Source: Sclerotiophoma versabilis (taxonomy: Eukaryota; Ascomycota; Dothideomycetes; Pleosporales; Didymellaceae). Taken from it: 64,000 nucleotides of DNA. Shown one piece after another: positions 11,077-21,301 of the stretch. Position 1 is the stretch's first letter. Each line of letters begins with the position of its first letter. The stretch covers positions 124,001-188,000 of the forward strand of contig JAAROD010000081.1 in the NCBI GenBank assembly GCA_012274445.1, in the 5' to 3' direction. The notes beneath the pieces were generated by a model. The model did no database searches. It had not been told where the DNA came from and saw nothing but the letters and a program-made list of their open reading frames with translations. A program made the translations under genes and the position numbers.

Positions 11077-13617
11077 CTACATTCGACCAAGCACGCCGCG
11101 GACGCTGCCGTCAAGCACCACATTGCCCTTGACAGTGAGTTCTCCAATGCCTGTTGCAGTGCCGGAACCCTCATTCAGCCATCGCTGCAACAGGTCGTTG
11201 CTCTCTTTGGGTTTGATGCTCTGGTTCGCCGTGCCGACAGTGACGTGGGCAATCGGGTTAACGGTCTCGAACATCAGTTCTTCAGTCGTAGTGCCTGCCT
11301 CGCCCTCGATCTGAAGCGTGGACGAGCCGTCGAGTCGCACCACGAAGCACATGATACGGTCGTCCCAGATCAAGCGCTCCATTAATACACCGCACTTGCC
11401 CAGCTCAGGCTCCCAGGCACCTCCGTTTCCGGTTGTCGTCTGGACAGTGTCATTCAGTTTGATTAACTTGTCCCAATATGATTGATTTTGAGCTGCTGAA
11501 GCGCGGTGAATAAGCGTGACATGGAATTCGTTCTGGACACGGCGTTGCTGCTTCAGGTGGTTGTAGAGTCGCGCGGTTTCAGGGCCTTTGCCGTGGAACA
11601 CAGCATCGAGGATCGAGTTGACCCGAGAAGTATCCAGCTTGACGGAAAAGTACTCCATGCGCGGTGCTTTCTTAGGCTTGGCCTCGCCCTGCAATTGCTT
11701 CCTTCCATTCGAGTCTCCGCCCTGGCTCTTCTGCATGTTCTGAAGAACCTGGTTGTTGTTGTACTGCTGGTTCTTCGGACCAGCCTTCCCGCCTCGTGAC
11801 AGGTCCATCTTGAAATCTGGCGTGTAGTCGTTCAGAGCCCACTGGATTGCTTCGTCCATGTCGGTATCAGTAGGCATGTCTCGACCTTCAAACAGCGCAG
11901 GGTATGTCTCGGCCATCTTGCTGATGATTGTCTCCAAGTTCTGGCGTGAGTCAAGGACAGGGTCGATGTTGATAACGAGGTCGAAAAGATCGTCTGGAGC
12001 CTCTGAAGGATCAAGAGGCTGAAAGCGATGCATGAAGCCCTCCATGATTTCGACGATCTCACCTGATCCCTTGGAGCCTGCTTGGATGGTCTGGTGGTTG
12101 TCGCCACGATCGAGCACACGCTTTCGTGTCGCATCCCGGATAGCGTCGTAGTTTGATCGCTCGTGAACATAGTGAAGTGCAACAAAGCGAGCGTCTTTTA
12201 CAGTCCGCGAGATGTCGTTGATGATCTGGTCTCGCTCCCGCTTCTGATGGTTGTTGCGATCGGCAATGACGACCGGGTTGGTGATGAGTAGTGATGAGAT
12301 GGTGTCGGCAAAGACCTGGCCTCGACCCTTCTTTGCCTTGACGTTATCGTTCTGGAAATGACCCCATCCAAACAGCTTGACCAATGCGAGAGCCACAGTG
12401 GTCTTGCCACAGCCAATGGTTGCAATAGGGACGAGAACAATATTTCTGTTCACGGACTTGCTCTCCTGTGCACCTGCGTTCAGCTCCTGCTGAATGATCT
12501 CTGCGCCAGTCGTGCCACGAGACGCCAAGAATTCGTCACGCAACTTGATGATACCGTGGTTCTGGTTGTAGGCCTTCGCCAATCCCGGGTTCTGCATGAA
12601 CTTCTTGCGCGCGAATTCGCAGTACTCCTCGGTGATCGCCTTGTGCTTCTTGTAGCGTGGAGGCTTCCCAGCAATCATGGCCTTGGTGCACTCGCGCCAT
12701 TGTCTGTACATAAGGTATGGTTCCTCGAATTTATATTTGAAAAACCAATCCTCGTACGGCGCACCTTCAGTTGCTCGAGCCTGGCATCGGATGACAAAGC
12801 CTTCGGTGTCGCGTCCATTGTAGTTGCCGGTCTCAGCGACTTTGTCCAGAAATGTTTTGACCTTTGTGATGTCGTCCTCCATGACATAGACGACCTTCTT
12901 CATTCCCCACTCATCTGCAAACTTATCAACCAGGCGCCCGGGATACGTCGCAAACTCGGGAAGGTTGAGATTGATGCCATGAACGTATAGACCAGCCTGA
13001 TCGGGCGTGTATGCAAGAACATGCTCTTCAAACTCGTCGTCACACAGCTCGGCCACCAATGTCGCGTTCATTGCCCGCAATGTCCGCGCAAGATCTTCCT
13101 TCTTCCTCCCGACCGTCGCAAGGTGCCTCTCCACCCAGCGCTCACCAGCCATCGCATGGCTGAGCTCGACGTCGCCACGTGCGCCTGTGGAGTGCTTGCT
13201 GCAGACCAGCAGTGTGTCGTCATCGAGACCGGAGACGAAGATGATGCAGCCATTCTCCTTTACACTCAGCTCATATGGCCCTCTTGTGTTTTGCTCCACG
13301 TTCTTCCACTCTGTCTTCCTGACCTCGCCATGGTTGAAAAACTTGTCGTATCCCCTGACAGCAATCTCAGGCTGTCCGTCAAGGTTCTTATATGTGAAGA
13401 GACCTCGTGCGTATGTAGGGAGGTGCTCCTTCTTGTAGTCCCAGTCGTTCATCTTCCAGGAATCCACTGTACGACCGCTCGGCAGCGTGAATGTATGCTT
13501 TTTGACGGAAAAGCCGCCCTTCCCCTTCTTGCCCTCATGCGCCTGCAACGAGTGAATGAGGTTGGTGATTTCCTTTGGGTCCTGAGCGACGTATGGTGCA
13601 CGCTCGCGGTGCGCCAT
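11077..13617 (-). CDS. TRL1: Fungal tRNA ligase (ligase-kinase-cyclic phosphodiesterase)
   Basis: A single exon encodes 846 residues from the ATG at 13617. The N-terminal adenylyltransferase domain carries the nucleotidyl lysine in SVKENGCIIF (Lys about 120). The central polynucleotide kinase has the P-loop IGCGKTTVALAL, and the C-terminal 2H cyclic phosphodiesterase has HVTLIHR and HVTVG. The enzyme heals and seals tRNA halves after intron removal and joins HAC1-type mRNA in the unfolded protein response. I chose 13617 because it starts the conserved protein and has A at -3. The frame is also open to an ATG at 13782, which would add 55 residues resembling a mitochondrial presequence; see findings. 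Confidence 0.95.
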   Translation of the reverse strand: MAHRERAPYVAQDPKEITNLIHSLQAHEGKKGKGGFSVKKHTFTLPSGRTVDSWKMNDWDYKKEHLPTYARGLFTYKNLDGQPEIAVRGYDKFFNHGEVRKTEWKNVEQNTRGPYELSVKENGCIIFVSGLDDDTLLVCSKHSTGARGDVELSHAMAGERWVERHLATVGRKKEDLARTLRAMNATLVAELCDDEFEEHVLAYTPDQAGLYVHGINLNLPEFATYPGRLVDKFADEWGMKKVVYVMEDDITKVKTFLDKVAETGNYNGRDTEGFVIRCQARATEGAPYEDWFFKYKFEEPYLMYRQWRECTKAMIAGKPPRYKKHKAITEEYCEFARKKFMQNPGLAKAYNQNHGIIKLRDEFLASRGTTGAEIIQQELNAGAQESKSVNRNIVLVPIATIGCGKTTVALALVKLFGWGHFQNDNVKAKKGRGQVFADTISSLLITNPVVIADRNNHQKRERDQIINDISRTVKDARFVALHYVHERSNYDAIRDATRKRVLDRGDNHQTIQAGSKGSGEIVEIMEGFMHRFQPLDPSEAPDDLFDLVINIDPVLDSRQNLETIISKMAETYPALFEGRDMPTDTDMDEAIQWALNDYTPDFKMDLSRGGKAGPKNQQYNNNQVLQNMQKSQGGDSNGRKQLQGEAKPKKAPRMEYFSVKLDTSRVNSILDAVFHGKGPETARLYNHLKQQRRVQNEFHVTLIHRASAAQNQSYWDKLIKLNDTVQTTTGNGGAWEPELGKCGVLMERLIWDDRIMCFVVRLDGSSTLQIEGEAGTTTEELMFETVNPIAHVTVGTANQSIKPKESNDLLQRWLNEGSGTATGIGELTVKGNVVLDGSVRGVLGRM

Positions 13618-14189
13618 GATTGCGGTCGTAGTGAAATTGGTAGTGGAAAGGAATGGTTTGCGCGTTGGTTGTTGAGGTACACGAAGTAATGTCTGAGGAA
13701 GGCGCAGATGTAAGCTTGACGTCGCGTGCAATGCAGTCCTAACAAGCAGCAGCGGGGAGAATTTATTGACAGAAGCCGCCATACAGGCAACAGCAAGATG
13801 CAAAACGCGCAGTAAAAATGATTCAAGCAAGGGCGGCAACTCACATTATGCGGGCTGCGAAACACGAACAAAAAGAAGGGCGCAGTTGCGTGAAAGGAGT
13901 TGGGAGTCACTGCGCAATGTTTTTGGACGCTTTTGACCAGGCTATGAGATCAGAAGTGGCTGCCTGAGTGGCTGAGGCACCGCGGGGTACTTTATCATGG
14001 CGCAGCAACACCGCATTACCACCACAAGGACTTTGTCATAACATATTGCTGGGCACATTGGTTAAGTGTTCATCGAGACGAAAGCCTTGCGTTGGAATTT
14101 TAAAGTTTTGATCCCTCACTCGCTTATACGGTACCGCTTCAGATAGGGTTGCGTCGAGTTTGAGGCGAATTGAGACTGGATATTGTAAT
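13618..14189. other. TRL1 upstream region
   Basis: Contains the in-frame upstream extension of TRL1 (13618-13782), the TRL1 promoter and the 3' flank of NPR3. Nothing else recognised. Confidence 0.55.
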
Positions 14190-16757
14190 TTACCAATGCC
14201 TAACAACAACCAACCATCCCTTTTCCCTTACAGCGTTAAACAGTACTGCAACCTTCTTCCTCTTTAACCCCTCCCTAGGCGCAACGTCTTCGATTGCGTG
14301 CTTCCCGTCCAGATGCCTCAGCAGCATCGGCCACTGCTCCCTCAGTTCTTTGCCTGAAATACCCATAATCCCGTCTGTGTTCTTCGGTGGACTGGGATTG
14401 TTCACTGGATACGAAGGATGTCGAGGATGGTGGTGATCAATCTCTTCAAAGGTCTTGCCGATCGCTTCAAGCCAGCGCGCTTCGACGCTGGACGCTTTCT
14501 GCGGGCTGAGAATCAGACTAGGTTTGAAGAGATGGGGTTGTGGAATGAGATCTTCTTCGACTGGAAGGGGTGGTGAAGTTACCGCATTGAGCGAAGGTGA
14601 TGTGGGCTTGAGGTGTAGTGGACTTGGCTTATGCACTTTGCTATTGTGGGGCAAAAGATGCGATGGTGAGTCTGGGCGGCCTGCAGAATTCAGAGCAATT
14701 GTAGTTCGCTGGCTGCTGTTGCTACCTGCATCAGACGCTGGACGGGCAGGCGAACCACGATGGTGGGCTGTCGACCCGGTTGCTGTAATGCGTGGGCTCA
14801 AAATTGTGCTAGATTCCATTTCCTCCAAGGTGTCGGCGCTCCTGTCTCGACGCCACTTCATCGGCGTAAGTGGCCTTGCTGTGTGGTCAGATAGTAGGCT
14901 TGATCGCTTGTCAGAGAACAACGATGCATTGACCGAACCGTTCTCGCTCATGAAATCTTTTCTTGCTTCTTCAGCCTTCTTGATTCGCTCTTCTCGCTCC
15001 ATTTCCACAGCAACTTGGGCTTTGATCTCGGGAGTCACGCGTATCCATGCAAAGGTCCTCAACTGTGTAACCCAGCCGCCTCGCATCAACCATGCTAGTA
15101 CCTCGAGGTAGGTGTCTCTGTGTTCGTATGTGGGAATAAAGCTCTTGTATATGCGTGGAGTACCTGAAAGCAGACTCAGGAACTTCGGTAATGATGGGAG
15201 GGTCGGGAATTGTCGGGCAAATGACGCAGCAGCAGCAGGCAGGTCGTTCATGTCTGCGTTCGGAGAGACTATGTATGTGTCTCGCTGCGACAGAGGATCG
15301 GTCAGCCGAGCGCGCCGCCAGTAGACCAAGTGCGAGGCAATATATTCCATATCGTGGGCAGATATGTTGTGTTTCTTCGAGATTTTGAGAAGAGACTTCG
15401 TGGGCACGATCCTACGAATCAACCCAGCGATCGCTGCTCCGTTTTCCGATGACTCTCCTCCCAAGTCCTTGATCAAAACTTCAGGATCTTCCAATAGGAG
15501 GAGGGTTGCATGCTGCGTCATGGGTGCTTCTTCTTCGTCTAGCACAACGTTTGATGTTGTTAGCCATAGGCCAGGCATCTGTGGCTCAAGAGCGTTCGGT
15601 AGATAAGGCGTTGACATAGCTTGAGGTATCTGAAACGAGGTGTTGAAGGTAGCATCGAAGTGAATGTGCGCAATCTTGTCATTCGAGATTGCATCGTAAA
15701 GTATGGCTATCGACTTAGCCAACGGCGAGGTGGCCAGAAGGGTTTTCCATGTCACGCTTATGGAATCGCCATTCTCCTTCGCACGCTGTTTGACGTCGAT
15801 GATGCGCTTCGATTCCTTCCAAACATACTGGAATCTAGCTTGCTCGTACTTCAGAGCCTTTGCGTATTTCCGAGTCACGTTGTCGTACATCTCCTTTACG
15901 CGTCGTTGATACTCCAAGGCTGGAGGATTCAGCACGAAAACAACATTGAACATGGTCATATCAGGGCTGTCGTCGTGTCCCGCGGTAGAATTACTGCGGG
16001 CCTCAGATCCCGCTTCGGAAGGTGCCACAGATCCTGGTACTGAGGGTGAGGAATGGCCATAGCCTGGCTCGAAGCCCGGAGGGTATATGAAGGGTTCTGG
16101 CTCGAGGTCTTCTTCTGTGATGGACAGATTCCCTACTAGATCACCGTCCTCGATCTTCTGCAGTCCGGACTTCTTCTTCTTTTTTCGTCTTAGCTTCTTC
16201 CACAGACCATCCTCTCTCACGAACATGGGTGCACCGACGAAGACAATACCTTCCACACCAAGCTCGAAACGTCTCTTGTTGTAGTCTTCACTCGGCGTCA
16301 GTATCTTCTCGAGTGCATCGACCTTGAAGCCAAGCACCGAGTTCCAGTCATAATCACCACCGCGGAGGCGCCCGCTGCCATCAATGTCATCATCGACGTC
16401 CTCCTCGTCGATGGTCTCTTGTCTACCCCAGCCACCAATACCGAGCTTCAGTCTGTCACGACTTCCGCTAGGGCCGGTCCTCCCTGACCCACGACCGCTC
16501 GTACGGCTACCCACTTCCAGATCATCATTTTCGTCTGCTTCTGTGCTACTGTCCCAGTCGCTGTCCGAACTATGTGAGTCGACGCTTGCAGTGGAGCTTT
16601 CGTTGCGGTACCAGGAGGGATCTTTGGCTGCAGCGAGAGCCGCCGCGGAGGGCGAAAGAGGCGGGTAATGGAAGACCAGACGAGGCCCAAGGGAGCGTGA
16701 CTTGGTGATCAGCAGGATTGCGTGAAGATTCGATGCTGGAGGTAGCGGCAGCGCCAT
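14190..16757 (-). CDS. NPR3: Nitrogen permease regulator 3 (SEACIT/GATOR1 subunit)
   Basis: A single exon gives 855 residues from the ATG at 16757. The open frame runs on to a GTG at 16838, but no ATG lies there. The N-terminus MALPLPPASNLHAILLI followed by GPRLVFHYPPL is the longin-like start typical of Npr3. A long acidic Ser-rich insert follows (about 55-115), then the conserved core with DMTMFNVVFVLNPPALEYQRRVKEM split by low-complexity stretches, and a C-terminal part with LAWLMRGGWVTQLRTFAW. Npr3 works with Npr2 and Iml1 at the vacuole to restrain TORC1 when amino acids are scarce. The Ser/Pro-rich segment near 640-740 is a likely phosphorylated linker. Confidence 0.92.
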   Translation of the reverse strand: MALPLPPASNLHAILLITKSRSLGPRLVFHYPPLSPSAAALAAAKDPSWYRNESSTASVDSHSSDSDWDSSTEADENDDLEVGSRTSGRGSGRTGPSGSRDRLKLGIGGWGRQETIDEEDVDDDIDGSGRLRGGDYDWNSVLGFKVDALEKILTPSEDYNKRRFELGVEGIVFVGAPMFVREDGLWKKLRRKKKKKSGLQKIEDGDLVGNLSITEEDLEPEPFIYPPGFEPGYGHSSPSVPGSVAPSEAGSEARSNSTAGHDDSPDMTMFNVVFVLNPPALEYQRRVKEMYDNVTRKYAKALKYEQARFQYVWKESKRIIDVKQRAKENGDSISVTWKTLLATSPLAKSIAILYDAISNDKIAHIHFDATFNTSFQIPQAMSTPYLPNALEPQMPGLWLTTSNVVLDEEEAPMTQHATLLLLEDPEVLIKDLGGESSENGAAIAGLIRRIVPTKSLLKISKKHNISAHDMEYIASHLVYWRRARLTDPLSQRDTYIVSPNADMNDLPAAAASFARQFPTLPSLPKFLSLLSGTPRIYKSFIPTYEHRDTYLEVLAWLMRGGWVTQLRTFAWIRVTPEIKAQVAVEMEREERIKKAEEARKDFMSENGSVNASLFSDKRSSLLSDHTARPLTPMKWRRDRSADTLEEMESSTILSPRITATGSTAHHRGSPARPASDAGSNSSQRTTIALNSAGRPDSPSHLLPHNSKVHKPSPLHLKPTSPSLNAVTSPPLPVEEDLIPQPHLFKPSLILSPQKASSVEARWLEAIGKTFEEIDHHHPRHPSYPVNNPSPPKNTDGIMGISGKELREQWPMLLRHLDGKHAIEDVAPREGLKRKKVAVLFNAVREKGWLVVVRHW

Positions 16758-17305
16758 TAGGTGATGTGGGGATGCTCCGGCAGGACGCAGGTCGAGTGGG
16801 GAAGCTGCACTCTGCGGAGTCCCGGGGGCTTTAACCACTTTTGAAACACGTCGACAGCGTCACCAGGAAAGTATCTTTGAACGATCCTAGTAATTTCTTG
16901 GCGACGTTACAGGGGCTAGAAGGGACTTTCCTCGTTGGCATTGTGGAGTACACTGTGATATGGCAGTGTTTGGGTGTTGTTACCACCAAAGTACAATATC
17001 TTAATTTGCATTCATGTATGCATTAAGAGATCACGTGCATGTTGCTTTGCTGCTGCATTAAAGATTACCGCACGATCGACCGTGATTCGACAGGCCCCGG
17101 GTTGCTGCGATGCAGGAGCGATGCACGCTGCACATCACCTCGGATGGCGCGCCACAGCGGGACGCTCTGGCCATCGTTTCCGCGCTACTTTATTCAGAGC
17201 TCACTCCACCAACGCTCCATCACCAGAGTTGTCCACAGCGTCTCTACAGCCACTCATTCAGCAGCACCACGTCGACTCTACTTGTGCGCATCTATAATTG
17301 ACGTC
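16758..17305. promoter_or_regulatory. Divergent promoter region NPR3 / COX19
   Basis: 548 bp between divergently oriented start codons of NPR3 (minus) and COX19 (plus). It must hold both promoters unless leaders contain introns. No clear TATA box was picked out. The assignment rests only on gene orientation. Confidence 0.6.
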
Positions 17306-18245
17306 ATGGCTTCTTTTGGTGGCGCCGGTCTTGGACAGAAAGTCATCAAGCCCAATCCGTACGTCACTGCATTTTCCACTACACTGCGCCAAACCTACCT
17401 CTTCTCCGGGTCCTCCCTGTCGTCCTCGGCCTCAGCTAACTCCGGCTTCGCAGTCCTGAGCGCGGCTCGTTCCCGCTTGATCACGACGGTACGGCTCGCC
17501 CATCTGCACCGCAGCTCGCGATTACCGGCGTCCCTTCCCGCTACACACCCTCTCTCAGCAACTGACGCTGCATTCCAGGCGAGTGCAAGGACATCATGCT
17601 ATCCTACCTCAGATGTATCAAATCACACCGTGGAACCAACGATTCCGAATGTCGCAATCTGTCAAAGTCATACCTGTCCTGTCGGATGGATCGGTACGTA
17701 CCGGATCTGCCTTCCTTTCCACACAGCCTATGTCTAGCCGCGGCCGTCTTCTTCTCTTTGATACCGCTCCACTCTTTATCGGAGGCAAGGGAAGGGAGAA
17801 AAGAGGGGCCTGTCATACCAACCTGTCAAAATTTCGAACCAGGTCGTTGGGAATATCGGGGCTTGGAGCTACATTGAGGCAAGGGAGGGATGCAGCGGTC
17901 CTCATTCCTCGTCTCTTGTCAGATCTGAAACCCCTTTCTCTCATTTCCAGCCTCATCTCTCCTTCAACGCCCCGATACTGTACTTTTGCGGGACAGTTGC
18001 CCCCTCAACGATACCCACGTCTCCACACATTATTGTTGCACTGCATCGGCAGCAGCCGAACACAGCTCACCCTCGAAGAAGACTCCACTGACTCGATGCG
18101 CACCCACAGGAATCTCATGGCCCCTGACTCATTCAAAAATCTTGGCTTCGGAGAGGATAGCGACAGCCACACTACTTCTGTTGCGACTGCAACCCCAGCC
18201 CATTCATCGCAACCTCAAGGGAACGATAAGCCCCGCACTTCTTAG
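17306..18245 (+). CDS. COX19: Cytochrome c oxidase assembly protein Cox19 (four exons)
   Basis: Exons 17306-17358, 17454-17488, 17579-17693 and 18110-18245 join in phase to give 112 residues. Joined exons read KPNPPERGSFPLDHDGEC across two junctions, the Cox19 signature. A twin CX9C motif follows: CKDIMLSYLRC and CRNLSKSYLSC. Then comes CRMDRNLMAPDSFKNLGF and a Ser/Thr-rich tail. All donors are GTACGT or GTACGG with AG acceptors. Cox19 is a small intermembrane-space protein imported through Mia40 and needed for cytochrome oxidase assembly and copper handling. Intron 3 is long for this genome (416 nt). No single reading frame covers the gene, so it is easily missed. Confidence 0.93.
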
Positions 18246-21200
18246 ATATGCCGGATCATTGTCGGAATGAAGGGTTTTGAATTACTAGTCACTGGTTCGG
18301 CACCAACCGAGCAACCGAGAAACCACCGACTCATCCATCTTTCTGAGCACGCCTGCCGTATCAGCCGATGTCGATGTCGTCAGTGGAGTCACAGTGGGGG
18401 CCTTGGTGTCTAGGACTCCAAACTGGACAATTTACCCGGGCCCCATGTATAACCGGGAACATGACAGATTAAGGACCGTGTTTAGCAGTGGAGTGGCATT
18501 GGGAGCAAAGGGAGGATTCCAAAGAAAGGATAGGGCGAGACATACACGACTGACATATTGACATATGCTGTAGATGACAGGGTCGTTGTACCGGACTGCG
18601 CCACAGCAGGTCAGCACTCACGGCGGTGCAGGTTGCACAGCGTAGATTTGATCCACCAACCGCCCTTTGATACCTGCAGTAGGTGCCGGATGTGGCTCGC
18701 AACGCGCACCATAATACATTTGGTCTGATCGCGATCGCTATGTTCGCGCCGGATTCTCTGGTCCTTTCCTAACCTTATCTGCCCAATGGGACTTTCTCCA
18801 CCAAATGCGCCGCTTCTTCATCCACCTATAACCTAACTAAGACATCCGTCGTCCTACAGATCAGATCTAGACAAGATCTTGCCGATCTGTAGACGAGAGG
18901 GTGCAACGTCACACAAGAGTCCTCACTGACACCACAGAACGACCCCTCATCCTCTTCCCTGTCCACCAACAAAGCTTCTGCTACGCACAAGTCTACCAAG
19001 CTTTGCGCCCACTGTGCACTACAGGCTTGAAACAAACAGGTCCAGATGATCCGATTAGATCCGTGACATCGGTGGCGTAGCGCGAGCTGATATCGAAACG
19101 AGGTTGTGCAAGATGCCGAATGATGTTGTGCAGTTGGTGATTAGCCTTTAGTTTCGATACGAGAGACCAGGATTTGCGGCTAGGGCTGCACTGAGCTGTG
19201 TGCTAGCGGTTATAGATTGTCATGCTAATGCCACAATGCGATATCAGGCACGCAAAGCCGATATCATAGTGATGGCAGTATGCGCCGTGCATGCCAGGGA
19301 CTGCTGTTGCGCTGCAGATTGTAAGGACCTCCCAAAGGGGGTGATTGGCGCGCGAGCCGTGGCTGGCTTGAATATGCCCTAGTCAGTGTTCTACAAGTGT
19401 CGGCCTCGGGTATGTCGCTCAACCAGACTACGGTGGCTGTGGTCGTTGAGTATGCCGCGCAGCATGTTTCGGATAATGGCATGACATGAATGAGTCTCAC
19501 GAACCTGTATCCTTCTGCTGCGGTGACAGAGAGGGAGATGGCAGATGGCATAGCAGAGCAACACCCCTCTGCTCGTACCACAGTCATTCAGCGACACTGC
19601 AAGCGCAATCGCGCCGCAGATGACCCCACCTCTATCCCAGAGGTTGCCTTCATCGCGGCCGATTTCACCTTTGCTGTCGTGAGTCTCGTGCCCATCCCAA
19701 CCTCGTCCTCGGTGTCCTTCATCGGACAGCATTCGCAACGGCCCACTTCCCATGACCCGAACCCTGACTCCACGATACCTTCTCATGACCAGATTGCGCG
19801 TTCGTATGTGGGCGTACTGAGAACCAGGAAACCGCCGGGCCCACGGCAGCTGTCACTTCCGCTTCTGTTTTCAAGTGCATGATCAGTGTGTTTCGGGGCG
19901 AAAAGCCACATGTCTTGCTGCGAGTAATGCTCGCGGGGCGGGGAGCGATGCTGTGTCAGCAGCTAAGAGCGTACAATGCTGGTGCCCGCCGTCGCGCAAC
20001 GTCGCGTCCCGTACATACGTAGGCAGGCAGTGGCATGCTGTGAACGGACTGTGGCCGGGGAGGGGGGGGGGGCAGCCTCTGTAGCGATTAGCGACGCTGG
20101 ACTTGCGAAACACAATGGCATCCAAACGCTCGCCTGCTAGCGGCCGCTGTCGTCCTGCCTTCGTTGCTGTTGTGCACTTGTGCAGAGTCAGTCCCCGCAT
20201 TCGTCACCCAAGTCCTGCTGATTCTCTGAGTCGGTACTCCATGCCACTGCACGCCTGTGGTCTGCCAAATCCAGAGCTACTTTTGTGGCGGAAGGCGTGG
20301 AAAGCGTTAGGCAACCGTGTTTTACATAGAGTAGTGGTGGTGGCGGGAACCCAAGAATAAAGGCTTAGAGACATGTCAGAGCGCAGTGCCATGTCTTAGT
20401 CCTGATTCATGCTAGAACTGACATCGAGATCATGTTGTCCGGTGAATGGAAAAGCAATAATGAACTAGTCATGCTTACAATCTTGAGGCCTTCTTTGCAG
20501 GAATGTTAGCGACGTCCTTCGTCATGGTGGCTTGGAGGACAAAAGTCGTTGCCTTGCAGTCCTGATGAAGAAGGAGGCAAGGGTATTTTACTTCACAAAA
20601 GACAAAAGGTTGTTTGTTGCATAGAGATAATTATTGGGGCTAGCAAGCGAATACAATAATAGAGTGAACACTGAAACAACAGCACAAACGCAGCAAGAAG
20701 TGTCCGAAAAGGCGATGAGCAGACAGCCACAGTCCGAAGACGTTGAAACAACTTGTAGTCTGCTCTTGTATAGTGAAAAGGCGTACCTCTAACGCCGATC
20801 CACGCCTGCCCATGCAATCTGTCAAGCCTGACATGCACGATGGAGTGACGAAAAACAAAAAACTGGAGACTATATTCGAAATTCGAAAGATGAGAGAATC
20901 GGACACTGCGTGTTGTGCTCGGCAATGTAGATGCAAGCCCATGACCAAAGTGAGGATTGCCTTCCTCCTTTGTGACACGGGTTCGATGGCGGTATGTATT
21001 GTAAATGCTGGGTGGGTGGGACATATTATGCAATGAGACGGGAAGTAAAATGATGCAAGCTGCAGAGTGCGAACGCCGTCCATCCGTGGCCAGCAGAGAC
21101 AGGTGACATACGTAGATCGAACCAGAGGGTAGCCATAGTGGTGTCCCCAACGGACAAACTAGCTTTCGCCCAAAGTCGGTCTAGTGTGTGCATCTGCAGG

Positions 21201-21301
21201 ATGCAGAAACGGATGCGGGGTATCGCGGGGTATCATGGAATTGAAAAGCGAGAAGGAGACAATGAAAGGTGCGCTAGGAAGGGAATCGAGTCTGTGAGCG
21301 C
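18246..21301. other. 3 kb gene-poor stretch between COX19 and bHLH gene
   Basis: Convergent 3' ends flank this region. Several ORFs of 60-185 codons exist on both strands, but none shows a recognisable motif, and overlapping frames are equally open. A G-rich run (G4-A-G11) lies at 20057-20072. Long 3' UTRs or a noncoding RNA are possible; I see no proof. Confidence 0.5.
20057..20072 (+). repeat. Poly-G tract
   Basis: Sixteen bases that are all G except for one A. It could form a quadruplex or reflect an unstable homopolymer. Confidence 0.75.

Noticed and set aside
16758..16838. Upstream extension of NPR3 to position 16838
   Set aside because: The first codon is GTG and no ATG lies in the extension; the ATG at 16757 starts the conserved N-terminus.
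17039..17737. 232-codon plus ORF across COX19
   Set aside because: It is an unspliced read-through. Only short parts match the Cox19 frame, and the spliced four-exon model explains the region.
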